From assembly GCA_902628305.1 (NCBI GenBank), contig CACOMK010000011.1:1-34570 (forward strand): DNA of 34,570 nucleotides, given 5' to 3'. The notes under the pieces were generated by a model. That model did no database searches and had not been told where the DNA came from. It was given only the letters and a program-made list of their open reading frames with translations. This document shows positions 8,432-17,040 of this stretch, in pieces (positions within the stretch are counted from its first letter, which is position 1; every line of letters begins with the position of its first letter). The DNA comes from an uncultured Pelagibacteraceae bacterium (GTDB taxonomy: Bacteria; Pseudomonadota; Alphaproteobacteria; Pelagibacterales; Pelagibacteraceae). The position numbers and the translations under genes were made by a program.

Positions 8432-9850
8432 ATGGAAAATAATTTAAGTATTGTTAAAGACCAATTTAAAGAATTACCAAACAACATTGAAGCAGAACAA
8501 GCTGTTATTGGATCTATACTTGTTAGTAATGATATTTTTGATGAAATAAATACAATAATCTCTAGCATTAATTTTTATGACCCAATGCATCAAAAAATAT
8601 TTGAAGCAATTGAAAACCTTATCTACAAAGGAATGTTAGCCAACCCAATCACTTTAAAAAATTATTTTGAAGATGAAAAAGATGATCTAAATGTTCCTGA
8701 ATATTTGGTTAAAATTACAAAATTTTCTACATCAGTAAGGCAAGCAATAGAATATTCAAAAATAATTTACGACATGTTTGTAAGAAGGGAATTAATCAAA
8801 ATTTCTGAACAAACTATTGATAGTGCAAAATTAAATGATCTTAATACTAACGGACAATCTATAATCGAAAGTTCTGAAAGATTATTATTCGATTTAGCTG
8901 AGAAAGGTTCTTTCAATTCTTCATTAGTAAAATTTGATGAAGCTATGAAACAAACTATTGAAATGGCCTCGGCTGCTTACAAAAATGAGGAAGGAATTGT
9001 TGGTGTACCAACTGGTTTAAGAGACTTAGATGATAAGCTAGGTGGATTACATCAATCAGATTTAATAATTATTGCAGGCCGTCCATCGATGGGTAAAACT
9101 TCTCTAGCAACAAATATTGCATTCAATGCAGCTCAAAAATTACAAGAAAGTGGTAAGAAATCATCTATAGCTTTTTTTTCACTTGAGATGTCTTCAGAAC
9201 AATTATCCACAAGAATTATTTCTGAACAAGCAAGAATTAGTTCCAACGATATAAGAAGAGGAAGAATTTCAGATGATCAATTTGATAATTTTTTAGAAAC
9301 GTCAAAAAATATTTCTGAATTACCTCTTTATATCGATGAAACACCGGCAATTAGTATCGCAGCACTTAGTAACAGGGCTAGACGAATTAAAAGGTTGTTT
9401 GGTCTTGATATGATAGTTGTAGATTATATACAATTAATGAGAGGAACTACTTTTAATAAAGATGGTAGAGTTCAAGAAATCTCTCAAATTACACAAGGAC
9501 TAAAAGCAATTGCAAAAGAGCTTTCTGTTCCGGTTGTTGCTCTTTCACAATTGTCAAGGCAAGTAGAACAAAGAGACGATCACAAACCTCAGTTAGCAGA
9601 TTTAAGAGAATCTGGATCTATTGAACAAGACGCAGATGTGGTAATGTTTGTATATAGAGAAGGATATTATTTACAGAGGAAAGAACCTCGAGAGGCAACA
9701 GTCGAGCATGCAGAATGGCAAGCAAAAATGAATGAAGTCGCTCATTTAGCTCAAATTATAATCGGAAAACAACGACACGGTCCAATCGGTAATGTAACTC
9801 TTGAATTTGAGGAAAGATTTACAAAATTTAAGGATACTCAATCAAGTTAA
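8432..9850 (+). CDS. dnaB: Replicative DNA helicase DnaB
   Basis: Hexameric 5'-3' helicase that unwinds DNA at the replication fork and contacts primase. The N-terminal domain (about 15-120) opens with LPNNIEAEQAVIGSIL. After the linker comes the RecA-like domain with Walker A GRPSMGKT at 216-223, FFSLEMSSEQL, Walker B LDMIVVDYIQLM and ALSQLSRQVEQR. The C-terminus includes SIEQDADVVMFVYREGYY and IIGKQRHGPIG. The 472 residues are normal and no intein interrupts the Walker regions. The linkage to rpsF-rpsR-rplI is common in bacteria. Confidence 0.98.
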   Translation: MENNLSIVKDQFKELPNNIEAEQAVIGSILVSNDIFDEINTIISSINFYDPMHQKIFEAIENLIYKGMLANPITLKNYFEDEKDDLNVPEYLVKITKFSTSVRQAIEYSKIIYDMFVRRELIKISEQTIDSAKLNDLNTNGQSIIESSERLLFDLAEKGSFNSSLVKFDEAMKQTIEMASAAYKNEEGIVGVPTGLRDLDDKLGGLHQSDLIIIAGRPSMGKTSLATNIAFNAAQKLQESGKKSSIAFFSLEMSSEQLSTRIISEQARISSNDIRRGRISDDQFDNFLETSKNISELPLYIDETPAISIAALSNRARRIKRLFGLDMIVVDYIQLMRGTTFNKDGRVQEISQITQGLKAIAKELSVPVVALSQLSRQVEQRDDHKPQLADLRESGSIEQDADVVMFVYREGYYLQRKEPREATVEHAEWQAKMNEVAHLAQIIIGKQRHGPIGNVTLEFEERFTKFKDTQSS

Positions 9851-9871
9851 ATTCCAATATAAAGAGCTTGA

Positions 9872-12265
9872 ATGATAGCTCATTTATATCAAAACATAAT
9901 ACTCAAAAATCCTAAAGCAATCTTAATATTATTAATTATTGCTATTTTAAGTTTTGGCTATTATTCAAAGGATTTTAAACTAGATGCTTCTTCAGAAACT
10001 CTATTAATTGAAGATGATCCTGACCTAGCATATTTAAAAGAAGTTTCAAAAAGATATGGATCAAAAGAATTCTTAATACTTACATATACGCCAAATGAGG
10101 GAATGGTAACTGACACCTCCATCAATAATTTGTTAAGTTTAAAATATAAAATTCAAAGCTTAAAATGGGTCGATAGTGTTATTACATTATTAGATGTTCC
10201 TCTTTTAAATAATTCAGACACTCCATTACAAGAGAGGCTAGAAAGTTTCAAAACTTTAAAAGATGAAGATGTAGATAGAGATAGAGGTTTTAATGAAATT
10301 TTAGAAAGCCCTGTTTTTAGAAATTTTGTTATTAGTGAGGATGGTAAAACTAGTGGAATTATAGTTAATATTAAAAAAACCCAAAAATTAGACAATATAG
10401 AAAATAAATCAAAAGAAGAAATTGAATTAATCAAAGATCAAATTAAGAGACAAAATCATCAGAATATTTTGGAAATAAGACAAGTCATTCAAAGTTATGG
10501 AGATGTTGGAAAGATATATCTTGGAGGAATACCAATGATTGCTGATGACATGATGACTTTTATTAAAAGTGATATAATTATTTTTGGTTTAGGAGTTTTA
10601 TTATTTATTATAGCAACTTTATGGTTTGTTTTTAGAAACCTTCTGTGGATTATAGTTCCTATAAGTAGTTGCCTTTTTTCTGTAATAATTATGATGGGAT
10701 TGCTTGGATTGCTCGGATGGAAAGTTACGGTTATATCTTCAAATTTTATCGCGCTTATGTTGATTTTAACTATGGCAATGAATATTCATATGAGTACAAG
10801 ATTTCTTCAAATTAAAAAAGATTTTCCATCAAAAAACAATTTTGAAATTATTTCTCTAACTACTTCTAAAATGTATTGGCCAATTCTTTATACGGTTTTA
10901 ACTACGATATTTGCTTTCTTGTCTTTAATTTTTAGTGAAATAAAACCTATTATTGATTTTGGTTGGATGATGACTTTTGGACTAATTACGTCATTTGTGA
11001 TTACGTTTACTTTACTTCCTACCCTTTTAAGCTTTGCACCTACAAACAATATTTCGGTTAAAAAAGAGCAAAAATCAAAAATTACTAATTCACTTGGTTT
11101 AATTTCTATTAATAATAAAAACTCAATATTCCTAATAACTGGATTAGTGGTGATTTTCAGTGTTATCGGGATTAGCAAGCTTGAAGTTGAAAATAGCTTT
11201 ATTAATTATTTTAATAAAAATACAGAAATTTATAAAGGGATGAAACTTATAGATGAGGAGTTAGGTGGAACTACTCCTTTGGAAGTTATTATAAAGTTCC
11301 CAAAAAAAGAAAAAGAAAAAAAATCTGAACAAGATGAAGAATTTGAGGATTGGGGCGAAGAAGAGGAAAATGATGAAAAATATTGGTTTACCAAAGATAA
11401 AATCGATTTAATTTCATCAATTCATAATTATCTAGATAATCTACCTGAAATTGGAAAAGTTTTGTCATTTTCGTCTATTGTCGAAGTTGCTACTCAACTA
11501 AATAATAATAAGCCTTTGGGTACTTTAGAAATGGGGGTGCTTTATTCTAAAATTCCAGAGAGTATAAAGACAGAAATTATTGACCCTTATCTTTCAATTG
11601 AGGATAATGAGGCTCGAATTAGTTTAAGAATAATAGACTCAAAAGAGGATTTGAGAAGAAATGATTTAATAAATAAAATTAATTTTGATCTGAAAGATAA
11701 ATTTGGATTAGATAAAAATGAATATAAATTAGCTGGTGTTTTAATATTATTTAATAATTTGTTACAGAGTTTGTTTAAATCTCAAATATTAACATTAGGG
11801 TTAGTTATGGTTGGAATATTTTCAATGTTCATAATCTTATTTAGAAACATTAAACTTTCTTTAATTGGTGTTGTTCCAAATTTTATTGCTGCTTTTTTCA
11901 TATTAGGAATAATAGGTATATTAGAAATTCCTTTAGACATGATGACCATAACTATCGCAGCTATTACAATAGGAATTGCGGTAGATAATAGTATTCACTA
12001 CATTTATAGATTTAAAGAAGAATTTAAAAAATTAAAAGACTATAATAAAACTTTAAAAACTTGTCATTCTACAGTTGGGGTTGCAATTTTAAATACATCA
12101 ATAACAATTGTTTTTGGATTTTCAATTTTAGTTTTATCAAAATTTATACCCACAATTTACTTTGGAGTATTTACTGCGCTAGCCATGTTATTTGCAATGA
12201 TATCGGTATTAACTTTACTGCCAGCATTAATAGTGGTTACTAAACCTTTTAGTAAAACATCTTAA
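9872..12265 (+). CDS. RND/MMPL-family exporter (patched-like membrane protein)
   Basis: Inner-membrane proton-driven exporter of the RND superfamily; the substrate is unknown. A first membrane helix at about 13-29 is followed by a periplasmic domain (about 30-220), then a cluster of helices at about 228-385 and another helix near 410-430. A second periplasmic domain covers about 435-620, and a final helix cluster about 635-790. The IAAITIGIAVDNSIHYIYRF segment is the typical conserved helix with an Asp in this family. The 797 residues suit an MMPL-like protein rather than a 1000-residue AcrB type. Odd feature: a very acidic, Lys-flanked insertion at about 480-507 within the second periplasmic domain. 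It overlaps cvpA by one base. Related proteins export lipids or hopanoids, but nothing here fixes the substrate. Confidence 0.85.
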   Translation: MIAHLYQNIILKNPKAILILLIIAILSFGYYSKDFKLDASSETLLIEDDPDLAYLKEVSKRYGSKEFLILTYTPNEGMVTDTSINNLLSLKYKIQSLKWVDSVITLLDVPLLNNSDTPLQERLESFKTLKDEDVDRDRGFNEILESPVFRNFVISEDGKTSGIIVNIKKTQKLDNIENKSKEEIELIKDQIKRQNHQNILEIRQVIQSYGDVGKIYLGGIPMIADDMMTFIKSDIIIFGLGVLLFIIATLWFVFRNLLWIIVPISSCLFSVIIMMGLLGLLGWKVTVISSNFIALMLILTMAMNIHMSTRFLQIKKDFPSKNNFEIISLTTSKMYWPILYTVLTTIFAFLSLIFSEIKPIIDFGWMMTFGLITSFVITFTLLPTLLSFAPTNNISVKKEQKSKITNSLGLISINNKNSIFLITGLVVIFSVIGISKLEVENSFINYFNKNTEIYKGMKLIDEELGGTTPLEVIIKFPKKEKEKKSEQDEEFEDWGEEEENDEKYWFTKDKIDLISSIHNYLDNLPEIGKVLSFSSIVEVATQLNNNKPLGTLEMGVLYSKIPESIKTEIIDPYLSIEDNEARISLRIIDSKEDLRRNDLINKINFDLKDKFGLDKNEYKLAGVLILFNNLLQSLFKSQILTLGLVMVGIFSMFIILFRNIKLSLIGVVPNFIAAFFILGIIGILEIPLDMMTITIAAITIGIAVDNSIHYIYRFKEEFKKLKDYNKTLKTCHSTVGVAILNTSITIVFGFSILVLSKFIPTIYFGVFTALAMLFAMISVLTLLPALIVVTKPFSKTS

Positions 12266-12810
12266 TGTTAGAAGTCATTAAAGATTTTTATAAAGAAATA
12301 TCAATTATTGATTTATTTTATTTGATTTTAACAGTTCTGTCTTTGATAAATTGTTACAAAAAAGGTTTCATTTTAAGTATTCTTTCAATGGCTAAATGGT
12401 TGATTGCATACATAATTACATTGATACTGTTTCCAAAAATTAAACCATATGTAAAAGATATAATTGATAATGAGTACGTGCTTGATGTTGGTTTAGGAAT
12501 TGTGATATTTATATTTGTTATCTTCTTTGTTTTATTGGTTAACAAAGGAATCAGTAAAGTTGTTAGATATGCAGGAATCGGGAGCCTAGATACGACATTT
12601 GGATTCTTTTTTGGTTTTATTAGAGCATATATTATTTCAGTTTGTATATTTTCAGCAGTTCACATTATTTATAATTACGATAAATGGCCAATAAATTTTG
12701 ACAAATCATTCATCTTTCCATATTTAGAAAAAGGTAGTAATTATCTATTAAAAGAATTTCCTAATGAAAAAACATATCAAGACTCTAAAGAAAAAATTAA
12801 AGAACTATAA
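12265..12810 (+). CDS. cvpA: CvpA family inner-membrane protein
   Basis: Integral membrane protein named for a role in colicin V production; its molecular function is unresolved. There are four hydrophobic segments at about 16-32, 40-57, 70-92 and 109-132. The family motif region YLILTVLSLINCYKKGFILSI and the glycine-rich segment before FGFFFGFIRAYIISV are visible. The 181 residues are usual. The start overlaps the exporter stop (TAATG). The pair cvpA-purF is a widely conserved gene order. The last 47 bases overlap the purF reading frame. Confidence 0.88.
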   Translation: MLEVIKDFYKEISIIDLFYLILTVLSLINCYKKGFILSILSMAKWLIAYIITLILFPKIKPYVKDIIDNEYVLDVGLGIVIFIFVIFFVLLVNKGISKVVRYAGIGSLDTTFGFFFGFIRAYIISVCIFSAVHIIYNYDKWPINFDKSFIFPYLEKGSNYLLKEFPNEKTYQDSKEKIKEL

Positions 12811-14245
12811 CCCCAGATTAAAAGAGGAATGTGGTGTATTTGGTATTAGTGATACAAAAGATGCTTCAGCTTTAACAGCACTTGGTCTACATGCGCTACA
12901 ACATAGAGGTCAAGAGGGTTGTGGTATAGTAACTTTTGATGGAGAAAAATATTACTCTGAAAAAAGATTTGGCTTAGTGGGTGATAATTTCAATAAAGAA
13001 AAAGTGCTTAATAATCTTAAAGGTAATCATGCTATTGGTCATAACCGATACAGCACAACAGGTAATAACGTATTAAGAAATATTCAGCCTTTTTTTGCTG
13101 ATACAAATGCAGGGGGAATTGGAGTAGCACATAATGGAAATCTTACCAATTCAATATCATTAAGACATAAATTAGTTGAGGATGGAGCTATATTTTATAC
13201 TACTTCAGACACTGAAACGATTGTTCAACTAATTGCTAAATCAAAAAGACCAGAAACAATTGACAAAGTGATTGATGCAATTTTTCAAATTCAAGGTGGA
13301 TATGCTTTAGTAATGCTAACTCAAAACTCATTAATTGGTGTCAGAGATCCTTATGGAATTCGACCTTTAGTTATTGGTAAGCTAGGTAAAAGTTACGTCT
13401 TAGCTTCTGAAACTTGTGCGTTTGATATTATTGGAGCAAAATTTGTGAGAGAAGTTGAAAATGGTGAGATAGTTTTAATTGAAAATAATAAACTTAAAAG
13501 CATTAAACCCTTCCCCACCAAAAAAGTTAGGCCTTGTGTATTTGAATATATTTATTTTTCAAGACCAGACAGTCTAATAGGAGGGAAAACAGCCTATGAA
13601 CATAGAAAAAATATCGGGAGAGAGCTTGCAAAAGAAAATAATACAGATGCAGATATAGTGGTTCCAGTTCCTGATTCTGGCAATGCTGCAGCTATGGGTT
13701 TTGCTCAAGAATTAAAAATGAATTTTGAACATGGATTAATTCGAAACCATTATGTTGGAAGAACTTTTATTGAGCCTAGCCAGAAAATTAGAAGCTTGGG
13801 TGTTAAATTAAAATTGAATGCTAATCAAACAACAATTAAAAATAAAAAAATAATTCTAATTGATGACTCTCTTGTCAGAGGAACAACATCATATAAAATT
13901 GTTAAAATGCTTTATGATGCTGGTGCAAAAGAAGTTCATGTTAAAATTGCTTGTCCAGAAATAAGATATCCAGATTTTTATGGTGTAGATACTCCTACCA
14001 AAAAAGAATTGTTAGCAGCAAATAAAACAAATGATGAAATTTGTGAATATATTGGGGCAAAATCTTTAAGATTTTTGTCAATAGAGGGATTGTACAGAGC
14101 TATAGGTTTTGAAAAAAGAAATGAAACATACCCTCAATTAACAGATCATTATTTTACCGGTGACTATCCTGTTGAATTAGTGGATGAATTAGGAGACAAT
14201 AAGATTACACAACTTTCTTTATTAAGCTCTGTGTCAAATGTTTAA
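12764..14245 (+). CDS. purF: Amidophosphoribosyltransferase PurF
   Basis: First committed step of purine synthesis: PRPP plus glutamine gives phosphoribosylamine. The N-terminal Ntn-hydrolase domain has its nucleophile Cys23 in EECGVFGI, with LHALQHRGQE and GHNRYSTTG following. The C-terminal PRTase domain carries the PRPP loop IILIDDSLVRGTTS. The ATG at 12764 lies inside cvpA and is the only plausible start before Cys23, giving a Lys-rich 22-residue propeptide that would be cleaved before the Cys. The CxxC that contributes two ligands to the iron-sulfur cluster of the Bacillus enzyme near the C-terminus is replaced by DHYFTGDYP, so a cluster is doubtful. Confidence 0.97.
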   Translation: MKKHIKTLKKKLKNYNPRLKEECGVFGISDTKDASALTALGLHALQHRGQEGCGIVTFDGEKYYSEKRFGLVGDNFNKEKVLNNLKGNHAIGHNRYSTTGNNVLRNIQPFFADTNAGGIGVAHNGNLTNSISLRHKLVEDGAIFYTTSDTETIVQLIAKSKRPETIDKVIDAIFQIQGGYALVMLTQNSLIGVRDPYGIRPLVIGKLGKSYVLASETCAFDIIGAKFVREVENGEIVLIENNKLKSIKPFPTKKVRPCVFEYIYFSRPDSLIGGKTAYEHRKNIGRELAKENNTDADIVVPVPDSGNAAAMGFAQELKMNFEHGLIRNHYVGRTFIEPSQKIRSLGVKLKLNANQTTIKNKKIILIDDSLVRGTTSYKIVKMLYDAGAKEVHVKIACPEIRYPDFYGVDTPTKKELLAANKTNDEICEYIGAKSLRFLSIEGLYRAIGFEKRNETYPQLTDHYFTGDYPVELVDELGDNKITQLSLLSSVSNV

Positions 14246-14804
14246 TATGAAAAAAGTTAAATTCACCCAAATGAAAGATGGTAATAAAGAAGATTATCAG
14301 CTTTTAGAAAAATATGAAAAAAAATTTGAAAGAGATACAGCTAAAAGAATTTTAAAATATCTTTCAAAACAAACTACTACTTTGGAGGGCTATAAGATTA
14401 CAAGATTAGAGCATTCATTACAGGCAGCAACCAGAGCATATAAATCTGGAGAAAGTGAGGAAATGGTAGTAGCAACACTTTTGCATGATATTGGAGATGA
14501 CTTAGCTCCAATGAATCATTCCCAATATGCTGCATCCATTATTAGACCTTATGTATCCGAAAAAACTTATTGGATAATTAAACATCATGGTCTTTTCCAA
14601 ACATATTATAGCGCTCACCACTTAGGTGGTGACAGAAATGCAAGAGACCAATTTAAGGATCATGAATACTACCAAGCAACAGTTGATTTTTGTGAAAAAT
14701 ATGATCAATCCTCGTTTGATCCAAATTACAAATCTATGAGTTTAGAGGAATTTTCTCCAATGGTTGAAAGAATATTTGCTAGAGACCCTTATTATTTTGT
14801 TTAA
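14238..14804 (+). CDS. HD-domain protein, possible diiron oxygenase or phosphohydrolase
   Basis: Member of the HD superfamily, which covers metal-dependent phosphohydrolases and the diiron oxygenases PhnZ and TmpB that break C-P bonds. Metal ligand candidates are His59 (RLEHSLQAA), His83-Asp84 (LLHDIGDD), His94 (MNHSQ), His116/117 (IKHHG) and Asp156 (CEKYDQ). The C-terminal SSFDPNYKSMSLEEF segment looks like a conserved subfamily block. The short single-domain form (188 residues) and the LEHSLQ phrase recall PhnZ/TmpB more than large phosphohydrolases, but this is inference. Two starts are possible: ATG at 14238, overlapping purF by 8 bases, or ATG at 14247, one base after the purF stop. No phosphonate gene is nearby to support the C-P hypothesis. 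Confidence 0.8.
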   Translation: MFNMKKVKFTQMKDGNKEDYQLLEKYEKKFERDTAKRILKYLSKQTTTLEGYKITRLEHSLQAATRAYKSGESEEMVVATLLHDIGDDLAPMNHSQYAASIIRPYVSEKTYWIIKHHGLFQTYYSAHHLGGDRNARDQFKDHEYYQATVDFCEKYDQSSFDPNYKSMSLEEFSPMVERIFARDPYYFV

Positions 14805-14816
14805 ATAATTTAATAA

Positions 14817-14836
14817 ATTACTATTTAAGTAGTAAT
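14817..14836 (+). promoter_or_regulatory. 7-bp palindromic hairpin over the glutamate-cysteine ligase start
   Basis: ATTACTA at 14817-14823 pairs perfectly with TAGTAAT at 14830-14836 around a 6-base loop. The downstream arm includes the first two bases of the ATG at 14835. An RNA hairpin here could hide the start codon, or the DNA dyad could be an operator. It fills most of the 30-base gap before the gene. Chance occurrence is plausible in such AT-rich sequence. Confidence 0.3.
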
Positions 14837-16121
14837 GATTCAAACAAAAGAACAAATAATAAATTATTTTAAATCTGGTATCAAAAAGACAGATAACTTT
14901 AAAATTGGAATAGAGCATGAAAAGTTTCTTTTTAATAATAACAAGAGAGTTGATTATTCAAAAGTAAAAGAAATGTTTCAAGCTCTTCAAGAGTTCGGCT
15001 GGAAACCTGTCTTAGAAAAGCAGAATATTATTGGATTAAATAAAGGTGGTAAAAACATCACCCTTGAACCAGGAAACCAGATTGAGCTTTCTGGAGATAA
15101 ATTAAATCATATGCACGAGGCATGTGCTGAGTCACAAGATTATTTATTCGAACTTGAGCAAGTAACAAAAAAACTAGATATTAAAATTGTAAGCTCAGGT
15201 TTTGATCCTTTCTCTAAATTAGAGGAAATTCCCAATAACCCTAAGGAAAGGTATAAACTAATGACAAAAAGTATGCCTTTGGGTGGCGAACTAAGTTTAG
15301 ATATGATGTACAGAACATGTGGAACTCAGCTTAATATTGATTACAATTCTGAGGATGATTTTAAAAAAAAATTTCTAGTAACAAATTCTGTAGTTCCGAT
15401 TACAATAGCCCTATTTGCCAATTCATCTATAGTTGAAAAGAAAAATAGCAAATATTTATCTTATAGATCGAAAGTATGGCAGAGTACATCAAGGGGTGGT
15501 CTTCCAAAATTATTTTTTGAAAATTTAAATTTTGAAAATTATGCTGAATTTGTAATGAAATTTCCAATTCTTTTTATACAACATGAAAATAAATATATCT
15601 CAGGATCTAATTATACATTTAGTGATTTTATGAATGGCAAAATTAACGAAATTGGAAATAGACTACCAACGGAAAATGACTTAACCATACATTTAAGTAC
15701 TATATTCACAGAAAATAGATTAAAAAAATATATAGAATTAAGATCTATGGATACATGTGGATGGGATTGTCTTTGTTCTGGTCCAGCTTTCTTTATTGGA
15801 ATGCTTTACGGCAATTTAGAGGAAGTATACGAATTGATTAAAAAATGGGATAAAAATAAAATTATTAATGCATATCTACAGTCTCCAAAAAAAGGTTTTA
15901 ACACTGAATTTATGGGAAAAGATTTACATTATTGGGCGTCTACTTTACTAGATCTATCTCGAAAAGGTCTTAATAATAGAGATATTTTAAGTAAAAAAGG
16001 GAAAAACGAAACTCTATTTTTAAATCATTTAAGAAAAGTTATTTTTAATAAAGCAACTAACGCAGATTATATGATTGATAAATTTTCAAATAATGAAAAT
16101 TTAGAAGAATTATATGACTAG
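14835..16121 (+). CDS. gshA: Glutamate-cysteine ligase, plant/alphaproteobacterial type
   Basis: First enzyme of glutathione synthesis: ATP-dependent ligation of glutamate and cysteine. The N-terminal FKIGIEHEKFLF (residues 22-33) carries the conserved Glu pair of the GCS2-like fold. NITLEPGNQIELSG supplies the nucleotide/metal-binding strand. DMMYRTCGTQLNIDY, GGLPKLFFEN and YIELRSMDTCGWD are further family blocks. At 428 residues it fits the plant and alphaproteobacterial class rather than the roughly 520-residue E. coli GshA. Immediate overlap with gshB (8 bases) supports the pathway. A small hairpin spans its start codon. Confidence 0.93.
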   Translation: MIQTKEQIINYFKSGIKKTDNFKIGIEHEKFLFNNNKRVDYSKVKEMFQALQEFGWKPVLEKQNIIGLNKGGKNITLEPGNQIELSGDKLNHMHEACAESQDYLFELEQVTKKLDIKIVSSGFDPFSKLEEIPNNPKERYKLMTKSMPLGGELSLDMMYRTCGTQLNIDYNSEDDFKKKFLVTNSVVPITIALFANSSIVEKKNSKYLSYRSKVWQSTSRGGLPKLFFENLNFENYAEFVMKFPILFIQHENKYISGSNYTFSDFMNGKINEIGNRLPTENDLTIHLSTIFTENRLKKYIELRSMDTCGWDCLCSGPAFFIGMLYGNLEEVYELIKKWDKNKIINAYLQSPKKGFNTEFMGKDLHYWASTLLDLSRKGLNNRDILSKKGKNETLFLNHLRKVIFNKATNADYMIDKFSNNENLEELYD

Positions 16122-17040
16122 TAAAATTGTTGCAATACAAGGAAATAATCCTTCAAAATTAAATCCTACAACAGATACCAGTGTTTTTCTAGCAAATGAA
16201 ATACAAAATAAAAAATATAAGATTTTCTATTATGATCCAAAGAATCTTTCGATTTTAAATTCAAAAGTTATTGCTCAAGGTTTTTTTGTTAAATTTAATT
16301 ATAAAAATAAAAAGTTTTTTAAAATATTGAAAAAACAAAAGTTAAATCTTACAAAATGTAAGTTTATTTTAATTCGCCAAGATCCCCCTTTTAATCTTGA
16401 ATATATTTCCACTACTTACATTCTAGATATAATCAAAAGTAAAGTTAAAATAATAAATAATCCAACCTCTATAAGAAATATATCGGAAAAATTATACTCA
16501 GCAAAATATCAAAGATTTATGCCTAGTACGATTTTCACTCAAGATATAAATGAAATTAAACGTTTTATAAAAAAATACAAAAAAATAATACTTAAACCTA
16601 TTCATGGTTTCAGTGGAAATGACATTCATTTACTAACAAAATTTAATCCAAAATTAGTTAATAAATTTATAAAAAAACATGATCATATTATGTGTCAAAA
16701 ATTTATCCCTAAAATAAGTAAAGGAGATAAAAGAGTTTTTATTATTAATGGAAAAATATGTGGTGCAATTTCACGGATTCCAAAAAAAGGTTCTATTTTA
16801 AGTAATATGAGTAAAGGAGCAAAACCAATTAACATTAAATTAACTAGTATTGAAAATAAAATATCAAAACTAATTGCAAAAGATTTAAAAAAAGAAAATA
16901 TTTTTTTTGCAGGAATAGATTTCATAGATCAAAAACTCAATGGAGATATTAATGTAACGTCTCCAACTGGACTTAAAACACTTTTTGATCTATCAGGAAA
17001 AAATTTAGCTAAAACTTTTTGGAAAGAGCTTAAAGCATGA
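16114..17040 (+). CDS. gshB: Glutathione synthetase GshB
   Basis: ATP-grasp enzyme that adds glycine to gamma-glutamylcysteine. Visible features are the N-terminal VAIQGNNPSKLNPTTDTSVF, then LIRQDPPFNLEYISTTYILD, INNPTSIRNISEKL, and the ATP-binding ILKPIHGFSGNDI. The C-terminal GIDFIDQKLNGDINVTSPTG matches the GshB block that usually reads GxDVIGxxLTEINVTSPTG. The 308 residues are close to E. coli GshB (316). The start overlaps the ligase stop by 8 bases. The glycine it uses links this pathway to the glycine-producing enzymes at 21945-25335. Confidence 0.95.
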   Translation: MTSKIVAIQGNNPSKLNPTTDTSVFLANEIQNKKYKIFYYDPKNLSILNSKVIAQGFFVKFNYKNKKFFKILKKQKLNLTKCKFILIRQDPPFNLEYISTTYILDIIKSKVKIINNPTSIRNISEKLYSAKYQRFMPSTIFTQDINEIKRFIKKYKKIILKPIHGFSGNDIHLLTKFNPKLVNKFIKKHDHIMCQKFIPKISKGDKRVFIINGKICGAISRIPKKGSILSNMSKGAKPINIKLTSIENKISKLIAKDLKKENIFFAGIDFIDQKLNGDINVTSPTGLKTLFDLSGKNLAKTFWKELKA

